Part shown: positions 6,870 through 16,347 of the stretch, in pieces
Layout: each line of letters opens with the position of its first letter
Numbering within the stretch: position 1 is the stretch's first letter
From: CALRQJ02 sp943370285
Lineage (GTDB): Bacteria; Bacteroidota; Bacteroidia; Chitinophagales; Chitinophagaceae
NCBI GenBank assembly: GCA_943370285.1
Contig: CALRQJ020000002.1
Span: 372,001-436,000, forward strand
DNA length: 64,000 nucleotides
Reading direction: 5' to 3'
Notes under the pieces: model-generated
Database searches by the model: none
What the model saw: only the letters and a program-made list of their open reading frames with translations
Told to the model about the DNA's origin: nothing
Translations under genes and position numbers: made by a program

Positions 6870-8597
6870 TTATTTAAGCCCCATACTGTCTATAATGCCT
6901 TTGATTTTATTTTCCAGTTCAGCAAACTTGACATCAAAATCTGCTTTGTTTTTCAACGTAGTTTTTACACTGAAATAGAACTTAATTTTTGGCTCGGTAC
7001 CTGAAGGTCGGGCAGAAATTTTGCTCCCATCTTCGGTAACAAATTGCAATACATTGCTTTTTGGTAATTCTATTTTCCAGCTATCGCCACTTTCAAAATC
7101 TTTGCCAATCTGCTTTTCATAATCGAGTAGTTCAACCACTTTACTGCCATTGATTTCGGTTGGCGGATTGGTTCTAAACCCTTCCATCATCTCAGCAATT
7201 TCTTTCTGACCATTCATGCCTTTTTTGGTAATGCTGATGAGGTTTTCGTAGTAAAAACCATATTTAATGTAGAGGTCAATCATTTTATCGAACAAGGTTC
7301 TACCTTGTTCTTTTTCGTAAGCAGCCATTTCGCATAACAACGCCACTGCGCTAATGGCGTCTTTATCTCTTACTTCGTTGCCAATCATCAACCCAAAACT
7401 TTCCTCCCCACCAACGATGTAATTTTCTTCACCTTCTTTTTCACGAATCAAATCTGCAATCCACTTAAAGCCTGTTAATACATTATAACAATTAACATCG
7501 TTCAATTTAGCCACTTGATTCACCATTTCGGTAGTAACAATGGTGCTCACAATCATGTCGTTAGGCTGGGCAATACCTTTACTTTTTCTGGCTTCAATCA
7601 TGTAAGCAAAAGCCAATACGGCCGTTTGATTGCCATTCATGAGTACCCATTCTCCTTTATGATTTTTTACGCCAACACCAACACGGTCTGCATCAGGGTC
7701 GGTACCGCACAAAATATCTGCATCTATTTCCATGGCTTTTTTCAAGCCCATACTCATGGCTTCGCTTTCTTCGGGGTTGGGATACACTACGGTTGGAAAA
7801 TTACCATCCGGTGTAGCCTGTTCTTCAACAATGTTAACATTAGTAAAGCCAAAACGTTTCAATGTTTCGGGCACTAAAGTGATACCGGTACCATGAATGG
7901 AGGTGAACACAATTTTTAAATCGTGTTGTTTGGCAATTACCTCAGGATAAACACTCAATCCTTTTACCATATTCATGTAAGCATCATCCATAGCAGCGCC
8001 TAACAGACTGATGTTAGCTTCGCCACCTTCCCATTTCACATCATCTACACTTTGAATGGCATCTACTTCTTTAATTACATTTTTATCATGTGGTGGCACT
8101 AACTGACTGCCGTCATTCCAATATGCTTTATATCCATTGTATTCTTTAGGGTTATGCGATGCGGTACACACCACTCCTGCCTGGCAACCCAACTGACGGA
8201 TAGCAAAACTGAGTTCAGGTGTTGGTCGTAACGCTTCAAATAAGTGCACTTTAATTCCATTGGCCGCAAAAACATTGGCAGTAGTTTCGGCAAAAAAACG
8301 ACTGTTGTTGCGGCAGTCATGGGCAATAGCTACAGACACCGGTTCATCGCCATATACTTTCTTTAAATAGTTGGCAAAGCCTTGTGTGGCCATGCCTACG
8401 GTGTATTTATTCATCCGGTTGGTACCCACACCCATAATGCCCCTTAATCCGCCGGTACCAAATTCTAAATTGCGGTAAAAACTTTCGGCCAATTCTTGCT
8501 GGTTTTCAGCTTGCATTGTTTTGATGGCGGCTTTAGTAGCTGCATCGTAGTTACCATCTAACCACTGTTGTACTTTACTTTCGATAGCTGCGTCCAT
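6870..8597 (-). CDS. pgm: Phosphoglucomutase / phosphomannomutase family (phospho-sugar mutase)
   Basis: A four-domain alpha-D-phosphohexomutase that interconverts hexose-1- and hexose-6-phosphates. All signature loops are present: GTGGLRGIMGVGTNRMN (47-63), the phosphoserine loop TASHNPKEYNGYK with Ser147, the metal-binding DPDADRVG near residue 300, the sugar-binding GGEESFG near 400, and the phosphate-binding RPSGTEPKIKFY near the C-terminus. The length of 575 matches the long phospho-sugar mutase group of Firmicutes and Bacteroidota. Sugar specificity (glucose, mannose or pentose phosphate) cannot be read from the sequence. The gene is transcribed away from the DUF2279 gene across a 217-bp divergent region and ends at a hairpin terminator. 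Confidence 0.92.
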   Translation of the reverse strand: MDAAIESKVQQWLDGNYDAATKAAIKTMQAENQQELAESFYRNLEFGTGGLRGIMGVGTNRMNKYTVGMATQGFANYLKKVYGDEPVSVAIAHDCRNNSRFFAETTANVFAANGIKVHLFEALRPTPELSFAIRQLGCQAGVVCTASHNPKEYNGYKAYWNDGSQLVPPHDKNVIKEVDAIQSVDDVKWEGGEANISLLGAAMDDAYMNMVKGLSVYPEVIAKQHDLKIVFTSIHGTGITLVPETLKRFGFTNVNIVEEQATPDGNFPTVVYPNPEESEAMSMGLKKAMEIDADILCGTDPDADRVGVGVKNHKGEWVLMNGNQTAVLAFAYMIEARKSKGIAQPNDMIVSTIVTTEMVNQVAKLNDVNCYNVLTGFKWIADLIREKEGEENYIVGGEESFGLMIGNEVRDKDAISAVALLCEMAAYEKEQGRTLFDKMIDLYIKYGFYYENLISITKKGMNGQKEIAEMMEGFRTNPPTEINGSKVVELLDYEKQIGKDFESGDSWKIELPKSNVLQFVTEDGSKISARPSGTEPKIKFYFSVKTTLKNKADFDVKFAELENKIKGIIDSMGLK

Positions 8598-8658
8598 GAT
8601 TCTGTATATTAATATTTAATAATTTTTTGTACCCAACTATACCGCTTCTTTCGGCATT

Positions 8659-8679
8659 TGTTGCGTCGCACACTTGTAC
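8659..8679 (+). repeat. 21-bp intergenic motif, copy 1
   Basis: The 21 bp beginning TGTTGCGTCGCACACTTG are identical to 58976-58996, fifty kilobases away. Both copies have the same orientation and both lie between divergently transcribed genes. Just downstream of this copy, GCTACAAAA (8694-8702) and TTTTGTAGC (8720-8728) form a 9-bp stem. The motif is GC-richer than the surrounding intergenic DNA. It could be a protein-binding site, part of an RNA, or a small dispersed element. Confidence 0.6.
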
Positions 8680-8844
8680 TGCTGATTCTACATGCTACAA
8701 AACAGCCAACCGACTTTTCTTTTGTAGCTCATAAAAACACAATTTTAAGCATATTTAATGATTTATTATCTGCTGTAGTCAACCTAAAAGATTTTTGTGC
8801 CGTAAGTTTGAAGCATGAAGCAGGGCATGCAAGGTTTAAGGTTT

Positions 8845-9945
8845 ATGGCAGAAGGTTTAAGGTTAGGCTTTGTGCTGATTTGTATTGCCCAATTTTGCTC
8901 ACCATTATTCAGCCAAACTGATTCTACTAAATATCCTCATGCACCTCAAATAACCAAAGCTGAATTGGACTCTGTTGCTATAATTGATTTGCAAAAAGCG
9001 TTACAAGGGAAACTAAATTGCCCCACCGGATCAACCAAAGATTCTACCAAAAACAATCCTGCACCGCACTTAGAAGGCAGAATGGCCAATTATCCCATCC
9101 GCAACAAACAACGCATCCGACTCGTTACCGCCGGAAATATAGTTGGTTATGGTGGTGCTATGGTGGGTTTGTATAGTGCCTGGTATAAAAATTATCCGCA
9201 AACCAGTTTTCATTTTTTCAACGATAATAAAGAGTGGTTACAAGTAGATAAAGTGGGCCATATGTATGCAGCTTACATTGAAAGTAAAGCTAGTATGGAA
9301 ATGTGGCGTTGGGCCGGTTTAGAACGCAAAAAACGCATTTGGATAGGCGGCTTGAGTGGCGCAGCTTACCAGACTGTAATTGAAGTTTTAGACGGCTTTA
9401 GCGAAGGTTGGGGATGGAGTTGGGGTGATTTTGCCGCCAATGTTGCCGGCAGTGGTTTGTTGATTGGACAAGAATTGGCTTGGGATGAGCAACGCATACA
9501 GTTTAAATTTTCTTTTCATAAAAAAAATTATGGCGAAGCCCAATTGAACCAAAGAGCCGATAATTTATACGGCACCAGTTTGGCAGAAAGAATGTTGAAG
9601 GATTATAATGGACAAACCTATTGGTTGAGTGCCAACTTGAAGTCGTTTTTTAAACAATCTAATTTACCACCTTGGTTAAATATTGCCGTAGGCTATGGAG
9701 CAGATGGCATGTTTGGCGGCACTACCAATAGCTGGAAAGACCCCGTTAGTGGTAACAATATCAACCGAAATGATATTAGCCGTTATCGCCAATGGTATAT
9801 TGCACCTGATGTGGATTTGACCAAAATAAAAACCAATAGTAAGTTCCTGAAAACTGCTTTTTTTGTGTTGAATGCGTTTAAATTTCCTGCCCCATCATTG
9901 GGCATGAGTAAGAAAGGATTACAAGTTAATTGGATTCATTTTTAA
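8845..9945 (+). CDS. DUF2279 family envelope protein
   Basis: The central part (about residues 130-215 of the product) carries the DUF2279 signature: VDKVGHMYAAYIESKASMEM, then LSGAAYQTVIEVLDGFSEGW and GWSWGDFAANVAGSG. This family of predicted envelope proteins has no assigned function. The start at 8845 is preferred because it gives a clean signal peptide (GLRLGFVLICIAQF then CSPLFSQ). A TAAGTTTG box at 8803-8810 would also start transcription close to 8817, after the in-frame ATG at 8815; 8827 is an alternative start. The C-terminal region has alternating aromatic strands. It is transcribed divergently from pgm, with the 21-bp motif between them, and converges on a phosphoribosyltransferase gene with an 8-bp gap. 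Confidence 0.8.
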   Translation: MAEGLRLGFVLICIAQFCSPLFSQTDSTKYPHAPQITKAELDSVAIIDLQKALQGKLNCPTGSTKDSTKNNPAPHLEGRMANYPIRNKQRIRLVTAGNIVGYGGAMVGLYSAWYKNYPQTSFHFFNDNKEWLQVDKVGHMYAAYIESKASMEMWRWAGLERKKRIWIGGLSGAAYQTVIEVLDGFSEGWGWSWGDFAANVAGSGLLIGQELAWDEQRIQFKFSFHKKNYGEAQLNQRADNLYGTSLAERMLKDYNGQTYWLSANLKSFFKQSNLPPWLNIAVGYGADGMFGGTTNSWKDPVSGNNINRNDISRYRQWYIAPDVDLTKIKTNSKFLKTAFFVLNAFKFPAPSLGMSKKGLQVNWIHF

Positions 9946-9953
9946 CTTTCGGC

Positions 9954-10454
9954 TTATTTGATATAAGCACCTGATACCGCTCCATTTTCAATCTCTACTT
10001 CAATATGTTCTTGAACAGTAGTGGCAATACTTAAGCCTACATAGTCGGGTTTGATTGGAAACTGCTTGTGCATTCTCTCCACCAATACCAATGTTTGAAT
10101 GGTTTTAGGATGAAAAGCTAATAATGGCTGCAAAGCATACAACATTGTACGACCACTGTTGGCAACATCATCGCAAAGCAACACATGTTTTTCATTAAAA
10201 TCAATCTGCTCACTCAAGCTAACAGCGGAAGGTTTTTGTTTGTCTAAACTTGCAGCTATGATGGTGATAGGATTTGGAATATGCTGTTTAAGCAATTCCC
10301 CTATTTTCTCAGCAATGACTAATCCGCTATGTCTAATACCAATGATGACCAAATCTGTGTCATCACCTTGTAACTGCTCTGCTACTTCTAATGCCAATCG
10401 CTGCAGTTTTTGTGCTGCAGTTGCTTGATTCAGAATATAATTTTTCTCCGCCAT
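9954..10454 (-). CDS. Phosphoribosyltransferase family protein (PyrR-like)
   Basis: A type I phosphoribosyltransferase fold of 166 residues. The PRPP-binding loop is VLLCDDVANSGRTM at about residues 91-104, and an upstream substrate loop, GIRHSGLVIAEKI, lies near 39-51. The opening NYILNQATAAQKLQRLALEV and the layout resemble PyrR-type regulators and uracil phosphoribosyltransferases of Bacteroidota. The late segment ERMHKQFPIKPDYVGLSIAT also fits a PyrR-like protein. Whether it regulates pyrimidine genes or salvages a base cannot be decided here, since no pyr genes are nearby. It is transcribed divergently from the Fe-S oxidoreductase gene (93-bp gap). Confidence 0.85.
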   Translation of the reverse strand: MAEKNYILNQATAAQKLQRLALEVAEQLQGDDTDLVIIGIRHSGLVIAEKIGELLKQHIPNPITIIAASLDKQKPSAVSLSEQIDFNEKHVLLCDDVANSGRTMLYALQPLLAFHPKTIQTLVLVERMHKQFPIKPDYVGLSIATTVQEHIEVEIENGAVSGAYIK

Positions 10455-10547
10455 AACCTTGCTTTACGGTGGAAAATTAAACAACTATTCCACAAAACGC
10501 TACTTGGCCATCCAAAACTTTTATCTTAGCAGCAATAAACGCTGTAT

Positions 10548-11870
10548 ATGCAATATTTACCGCAAGTGCTGTTCCTTCTACTATCAGGAGTTTCTGTTTG
10601 GTTATTCAGTAAAAAAGCGGCAGCTATTCGCCGTAATATTTTTCTGGGTAAAGCCGAAAGTTTGAATGATAATCCCGGTCAACGTTGGAAAAACATGTTA
10701 TTGTTGGCCTTTGGCCAAAAAAAGATGTTCAACAATCCGTTAGTGGCAGTGATGCACTTCATTATTTATGCAGGATTTATCATCATCAATATTGAAGTAC
10801 TTGAAATTGTGTTGGATGGTTTGTTGGGTAAACATCGTTTGTTTGCCACATTAATTCCCGCAGGTTTATACAGCTTCCTGATTAACTTTTTTGAAATATT
10901 GGCGGCCGGTGTAATACTGGTTTGTGTGGTGTTTTTGAGCCGCAGAAATCTAATAAAGCTAAAGCGATTTATCAGCAAAGATTTGAACGGTTGGCCGAGA
11001 AGCGATGCCAATTATATTCTCATCACAGAAATTGTTTTGATGAGTTTGTTCCTTTCCATGAATGCTACCGATACGTTGTTGCAACAGCGTGGGTTTGGTC
11101 ATTATGCCGAACACCCCACCGGAGACTTTGTGGTATCATCGCTATTACAGCCTTTGTTTAGCAGCTTTACTGATGGTACTTTAGTGGGCATTGAAAGAAC
11201 TTGTTGGTGGCTGCACATTGCGGGTATTTTTGCGTTTTTAAATTACTTGCCTTACAGTAAACATTTACATATTATGCTGGCCTTCCCAAATGCTTGGTAT
11301 GCCCGGTTAGACCCACAAGGCAAGATGCAAAATATGAAGGCTATACAGAACGAAGTGTTGTATGCCATGCAACCCGAATTAGCCCCTGCCGATGCAGTAG
11401 CACCTAGCTCATTTGGGGCTAAAGATGTGGCCGATTTAAGTTGGAAAAATTTATTGGATGCTTACAGTTGTACAGAATGTGGTAGATGTTCTGCAGCTTG
11501 TCCGGCAAACAGCACGGGAAAATTATTAAGCCCTCGTTCTATCATGATGAAGACAAGGGATAGATTAGAAGAAGTGGGCAAAAATATAGACGCTAATGGC
11601 AGTTTTCAAGACGATGGGAAAAGCCTTTTGCATGATTATATTTCGGTAGAAGAATTAAGGGCTTGTACAACTTGTAATGCTTGTGTAGAGGAATGTCCGG
11701 TAAGTATTTCTCCGTTAGATATTATTGCCCAACTACGCCGCTATCTAATTCTAGACGAAAGCAATGCACCACAAGAATGGAATGGCACATTCAGCAATAT
11801 CGAAAACAATTTTGCCCCCTGGAAATTCAGTCCCGATGAAAGGGATAAATGGGTAGCGGAAATGCAATAG
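10548..11870 (+). CDS. Membrane-anchored 4Fe-4S oxidoreductase (HdrC/NarI-like fusion)
   Basis: The N-terminal half has about five to six membrane helices, of the kind found in nitrate-reductase-gamma-like cytochrome subunits. The C-terminal half holds two ferredoxin-type clusters: CTECGRCSAACP from Cys308 and CTTCNACVEECP near residue 370. The 440-residue layout is a well-known Bacteroidota protein, usually encoded directly beside a CCG-domain protein of about 260 residues with which it resembles a heterodisulfide-reductase-like electron-transfer unit. Here the likely partner is 20 kb away (31795-32574). The electron donor and acceptor are unknown. A bidirectional terminator follows. A weak TATCTTAG box at 10522-10529 fits a promoter just before the start. 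Confidence 0.88.
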   Translation: MQYLPQVLFLLLSGVSVWLFSKKAAAIRRNIFLGKAESLNDNPGQRWKNMLLLAFGQKKMFNNPLVAVMHFIIYAGFIIINIEVLEIVLDGLLGKHRLFATLIPAGLYSFLINFFEILAAGVILVCVVFLSRRNLIKLKRFISKDLNGWPRSDANYILITEIVLMSLFLSMNATDTLLQQRGFGHYAEHPTGDFVVSSLLQPLFSSFTDGTLVGIERTCWWLHIAGIFAFLNYLPYSKHLHIMLAFPNAWYARLDPQGKMQNMKAIQNEVLYAMQPELAPADAVAPSSFGAKDVADLSWKNLLDAYSCTECGRCSAACPANSTGKLLSPRSIMMKTRDRLEEVGKNIDANGSFQDDGKSLLHDYISVEELRACTTCNACVEECPVSISPLDIIAQLRRYLILDESNAPQEWNGTFSNIENNFAPWKFSPDERDKWVAEMQ

Positions 11871-11879
11871 ATTGAATTA

Positions 11880-11907
11880 AAAAAGGTGACCAATTGGCCA
11901 CCTTTTT
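11880..11907. terminator. Bidirectional terminator between convergent genes
   Basis: AAAAAGGTG and CACCTTTTT, joined by the near-palindromic core ACCAATTGGC, form a long hairpin with one A/C mismatch (11880-11907). An A-run on one side and a T-run on the other make it usable from both strands. It lies 10 bp after the Fe-S oxidoreductase stop and 14 bp before the ppdK stop. Confidence 0.85.
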
Positions 11908-11920
11908 AATTGTCATGGGT

Positions 11921-14686
11921 TTATTTTTTCTTGGCTACTGCTTCTTCTTCTATCGCAGCATGTGCGGCAGCTAATAAAGCAATAGGAACCCTAAATGGAG
12001 AACAACTTACATAGTTCATACCCACACGGTGAAAGAATTTCACACTTTCCGGGTCGCCACCATGTTCACCGCAGATACCTACTTTTAAATTGGGCTTGGT
12101 TTTTCTGCCTCTTTCAGTACCAATACGTACCAACTCTCCTACACCTTCTTGGTCAATCGTTTGGAATGGATCGTCATTCAGTACTTTCAAGTCCATGTAT
12201 TTGGGTAAAAATCCGCCTACATCATCTCTACTAAAACCAAAACTCATCTGCGTTAAATCGTTCGTTCCAAAGCTGAAGAAATCTGCTACCTCCGCCATTT
12301 GATCGGCTTTGATTGCTGCCCTTGGAATTTCGATCATCGTTCCATACAAATATGGAATTTTTCTAACGCCTTTTGCAGTACAAACTTCTTTGTATACTCG
12401 GTCAACAATTTCTTTTTGATGTGATAACTCATTCACGGTACAAGTAACCGGAACCATGATTTCAGGCAATGCTTTTTTACCGGATTTGATTAATTCAGCC
12501 GTAGCTTCTAAAATAGCCCTAATCTGCATCTCGGTAATTTCAGGATAACTAACACCCAAACGTACGCCACGATGACCTAACATAGGATTGTTTTCATGCA
12601 AAGCTAAAACTCTACGTTTCAGCATACTCATGCTAATGCCTAATTCTTTGCTCAACTCTTGCAGTTTTGCTGCATCATGAGGTACAAATTCATGCAATGG
12701 TGGATCGAGTAAACGAATGGTTACCGGATAGCCTTTCATCACCATCATGGTATCTTTAATATCCTTCTTTACATATTTAAATAAGTCGTTAAGGGCTTTT
12801 CTTCTTTCCGGCTCAGTCTTACTCATAATCATTTTACGCAATAAGAATAAAGGCTGATCACTTCCCTCTCCGTAGAACATATGTTCGGTACGGAAAAGAC
12901 CAATACCTTCTGCACCAAATTTCATGGCCTGCGCCGCATCATCAGGTGTTTCGGCGTTAGCCCTTACTTTTAATACACGGTGTTTATTTACTAATTTGAT
13001 AAGGTTATTATAGGCTTCATTTTTATCTAAATCAATAGCCACCAATCCCATACTTCCTTTATACACCAATCCTTTTGTTCCATCTAATGTTAACCAATCA
13101 CCTTCTTTTACAATCGTACCATCGTTGGCTTTAAATGTTTTGGTATCGGCATGAATTTCAATATCTGCACAACCCACAATACAACATTTACCCCAACCTC
13201 TTGCTACTAAAGCCGCATGAGAGGTCATACCGCCTTTTGTAGTTAAAATAGCTTGCGATTTGTGCATGCCATCCACATCTTCAGGAGAAGTTTCTTCTCT
13301 TACTAAAATTACTTGTTCGCCTTTGCTAGCCCATTCTACCGCATCGTTAGAACTGAACACTACACGACCTTTTGCACCACCCGGACCGGCAGGCAATCCC
13401 TTAGCAATCGCTTTGCTCAACAATTGTTCTTTAGGATCTAACATGGGCAATAAAAGTTCTACCAATTGATTAGGCGCTACTCTCATGATAGCTGTTTTAG
13501 CATCAATCAGTTTTTCTTTATACATATCGCTTGCCATACGAACAGCAGCCACACCATTGCGTTTACCAACCCTACATTGTAGCATATACAGTTTACCTTT
13601 TTCGATGGTAAACTCGATATCCTGCATGTCTTTGTAATGCTTTTCTAATCTACGTTGAAATTGGAATAATTCTTTATAAATGGTGGGCATCGTTTCTTCT
13701 AAAGAAGGCAAATGTTTACTTTGATCATTTTTAGAATATTCATTAATCGGTGCCGGAGTTCTGATCCCTGCTACCACATCTTCGCCCTGTGCGTTTTGTA
13801 AATATTCGCCGTAGAATTTATTTTCACCGTTGCCGGGATTACGAGTAAACGCCACACCGGTAGCGCTATCTTCCCCCATGTTACCAAACACCATTGCTTG
13901 TACATTTACGGCAGTTCCCCACTCTTCTGGTATGCGTTCAATGCGGCGATATTCAATAGCTCTTTTTCCTCTCCAACTAGAAAATACGGCACCAATGCTA
14001 CCCCATAATTGTTCAAATGGATCTTCGGGGAAAGGCTTACCCAATACTTTAATGACAGTAGCTTTAAAATCTTTTACCAAAGCTTTTAATTCTGCAACCG
14101 TTAAATCAGTATCAGCTTTATAACCTTTAGCATGTTTTACTTTTTCTAATTTTTCATCTAACACCTTGCGAATGCCCTTGCCACCTTTAGGTTCAAGGCC
14201 ACCTGCTTTTTCCATCACCACATCTGCATACATCATAATCAAACGACGGTAAGCATCATAGGCAAATCTTTCATCACCGGATTGTTTTACTAACCCTTCA
14301 ATTGTTTTTTCATTTAAACCAATGTCTAGCACCGTTTCCATCATGCCCGGCATAGAACGCCTTGCACCTGAACGAACAGACACTAACAATGGATTTTTAA
14401 CATCCCCAAACTTTTTACCCATTTCTTTTTCTACACCGGCTAATGCTTTCAGCACTTGTGCATTCAATACTTGTGGATATGATTTTTTATTGGCATAATA
14501 ATAAGTACAAACTTCAGTTGTGATTGTAAATCCCGGCGGAACAGGTAAACGCAAATTTGGATGCCCGGCCATTTCGGCTAGATTAGCACCTTTACCACCT
14601 AATAAATTTTTCATTGATTCGTTGCCATCGGCCTTGCCACCACCAAAGTAGTATACATACTTGGCCGATTTTTTTACCTGTGCCAT
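11921..14686 (-). CDS. ppdK: Pyruvate, phosphate dikinase
   Basis: PPDK reversibly interconverts pyruvate, ATP and phosphate with PEP, AMP and pyrophosphate in the cytosol. The 921-residue protein shows the nucleotide-binding start FGGGKADGNESMKNLLGGKG, the phosphorylatable His490 in GGMTSHAALVARGWG, and the PEP-binding C-terminal barrel with catalytic Cys872 in GICGEHGGDP followed by SCSPFRVPIALLAAAHA. The length is slightly above the usual 870-900. It works at the same node as the pyruvate-kinase-like protein at 3947-5422. The gene stands alone, with 200 bp to the divergent permease gene and a shared bidirectional terminator at its 3' end. Confidence 0.97.
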   Translation of the reverse strand: MAQVKKSAKYVYYFGGGKADGNESMKNLLGGKGANLAEMAGHPNLRLPVPPGFTITTEVCTYYYANKKSYPQVLNAQVLKALAGVEKEMGKKFGDVKNPLLVSVRSGARRSMPGMMETVLDIGLNEKTIEGLVKQSGDERFAYDAYRRLIMMYADVVMEKAGGLEPKGGKGIRKVLDEKLEKVKHAKGYKADTDLTVAELKALVKDFKATVIKVLGKPFPEDPFEQLWGSIGAVFSSWRGKRAIEYRRIERIPEEWGTAVNVQAMVFGNMGEDSATGVAFTRNPGNGENKFYGEYLQNAQGEDVVAGIRTPAPINEYSKNDQSKHLPSLEETMPTIYKELFQFQRRLEKHYKDMQDIEFTIEKGKLYMLQCRVGKRNGVAAVRMASDMYKEKLIDAKTAIMRVAPNQLVELLLPMLDPKEQLLSKAIAKGLPAGPGGAKGRVVFSSNDAVEWASKGEQVILVREETSPEDVDGMHKSQAILTTKGGMTSHAALVARGWGKCCIVGCADIEIHADTKTFKANDGTIVKEGDWLTLDGTKGLVYKGSMGLVAIDLDKNEAYNNLIKLVNKHRVLKVRANAETPDDAAQAMKFGAEGIGLFRTEHMFYGEGSDQPLFLLRKMIMSKTEPERRKALNDLFKYVKKDIKDTMMVMKGYPVTIRLLDPPLHEFVPHDAAKLQELSKELGISMSMLKRRVLALHENNPMLGHRGVRLGVSYPEITEMQIRAILEATAELIKSGKKALPEIMVPVTCTVNELSHQKEIVDRVYKEVCTAKGVRKIPYLYGTMIEIPRAAIKADQMAEVADFFSFGTNDLTQMSFGFSRDDVGGFLPKYMDLKVLNDDPFQTIDQEGVGELVRIGTERGRKTKPNLKVGICGEHGGDPESVKFFHRVGMNYVSCSPFRVPIALLAAAHAAIEEEAVAKKK

Positions 14687-14886
14687 ATTGATTATGTTTT
14701 TTGGTTAATTGAAAGCACAGAGTTACTACCGATAAAGCCGCCATAAAAAGACGAACGTCATATCAAAAACTGATATTGCTCAGTCTTTTATGCTTAAGGC
14801 AGTTGGCTAATTCGTTCAAAAGCATTGTGCATTGGTTTTAATTCCTATCTTCATTTTAGCTTCTTAACCAAAACAACCAACGCAGT

Positions 14887-16347
14887 ATGAGCAATACCAA
14901 CTTTAAGCCTACCCTTGGCTTATGGGATGCTACTATGATTGTAGCAGGCAGCATGATTGGATCGGGAATTTTTATTGTAAGTGCCGACATTACCCGTAAC
15001 GTAGGTTCTGCAGGATGGCTGATTGCCGTTTGGGTCATTACCGGATTGATGACATTAACAGCAGCCTTGAGTTATGGCGAATTAAGTGCCATGTTTCCGA
15101 AGGCAGGCGGCCAGTATGTATACTTGAAAGAATCGTACAATCCACTAGTTGGTTTTTTATATGGTTGGAGTTTTTTCTCTGTGATTCAAACCGGCACCAT
15201 TGCAGCCGTTGGTGTAGCATTTGCCAAATTTGCGGCCTACTTAATTCCGGCATTGAGCGAAGACAATATTTTGCTCTCCTTTCAAACAGGAACAGCCGCA
15301 AGTGGCGCAGCTACTTTTTTTAACATCAGTGCGGCACAGGTTACTTCTATCATTTTAATCATACTACTCACCTATAACAATACCCGAGGTATCAATAGCG
15401 GTAAAATCATTCAGAATATTTTCACCGGAACCAAATTGATTAGTTTGTTTGGATTGATTGTATTCGGATTGATCTTATCGAAAGCTGAAATATGGGATGC
15501 TAATTGGACGAACATTTGGGATGCTACTAAAACACAAGCGGTTGATGCAACCAATCCTGCTTTAGGCAATCAATTAATACCTATTACCGGTGCTGCTTTA
15601 TTGGGTGGTATTGCAGCTGCCATGGTAGGTTCTGTTTTTAGTAGTGATGCATGGAATAATATCACTTTCATTGCAGGTGAAGTAAAAAACCCGCAACGCA
15701 ATATTGGCTTGAGTTTATTTATGGGAACATTAATTGTAACCATCATTTATGTGTTAGCCAATGTAATGTACACCGGTGTATTACCAATGAGTGACATTGC
15801 TTCGGCTGAAAAAGACCGTGTCGCGGTAGCTGCCTCCAATGCCATTTTCGGAAATATCGGCACCATTGTAATTGCAGTGATGATTATGATTTCCACCTTT
15901 GGATGTAACAACGGATTGATTTTAGCCGGGGCCAGAGTCTATTACACCATGGCAAAAGATGGCTTGTTCTTTAAAAAGACAGCAACCTTAAATAAAAATG
16001 CAGTGCCTGAATTTGCATTATGGATTCAATGTGTTGTAGCAGCTATTCTTTGCCTTAGTGGTAAGTATGGCGATTTGTTGGATATGATTTCATTTGTAGT
16101 AGTTATATTTTATGTACTCACCATTGCCGGGGTGTTCATTCTACGTAAAAAAATGCCTAATGCTGATAGGCCTTATAAGGCTTTTGGCTATCCGTTTTTA
16201 CCGGCACTTTACATACTCATGGGATTAAGTTTTTGTGTATTGCTGATACTATACAAACCACAATTTACCTGGCCCGGTTTGATTGTTGTGCTGTTAGGCG
16301 TTCCTATTTATTACCTTGCAGTTCGAAATAAATCTAAAACCGAGTAA
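14887..16347 (+). CDS. APC-family amino acid permease
   Basis: A 486-residue inner-membrane transporter with about twelve hydrophobic helices. The first helix carries the substrate-binding glycine motif GSMIGSGIF (21-29), as in LAT/APC carriers, and the later LTAALSYGELSAMFPKAGGQ segment is characteristic of the family. The C-terminal part RPYKAFGYPFLPALYIL is also typical. The amino acid transported cannot be inferred. The stop overlaps the start of the next gene in TAATG, so the permease and the heptose kinase are probably translationally coupled, which is a surprising pairing. Confidence 0.9.
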   Translation: MSNTNFKPTLGLWDATMIVAGSMIGSGIFIVSADITRNVGSAGWLIAVWVITGLMTLTAALSYGELSAMFPKAGGQYVYLKESYNPLVGFLYGWSFFSVIQTGTIAAVGVAFAKFAAYLIPALSEDNILLSFQTGTAASGAATFFNISAAQVTSIILIILLTYNNTRGINSGKIIQNIFTGTKLISLFGLIVFGLILSKAEIWDANWTNIWDATKTQAVDATNPALGNQLIPITGAALLGGIAAAMVGSVFSSDAWNNITFIAGEVKNPQRNIGLSLFMGTLIVTIIYVLANVMYTGVLPMSDIASAEKDRVAVAASNAIFGNIGTIVIAVMIMISTFGCNNGLILAGARVYYTMAKDGLFFKKTATLNKNAVPEFALWIQCVVAAILCLSGKYGDLLDMISFVVVIFYVLTIAGVFILRKKMPNADRPYKAFGYPFLPALYILMGLSFCVLLILYKPQFTWPGLIVVLLGVPIYYLAVRNKSKTE

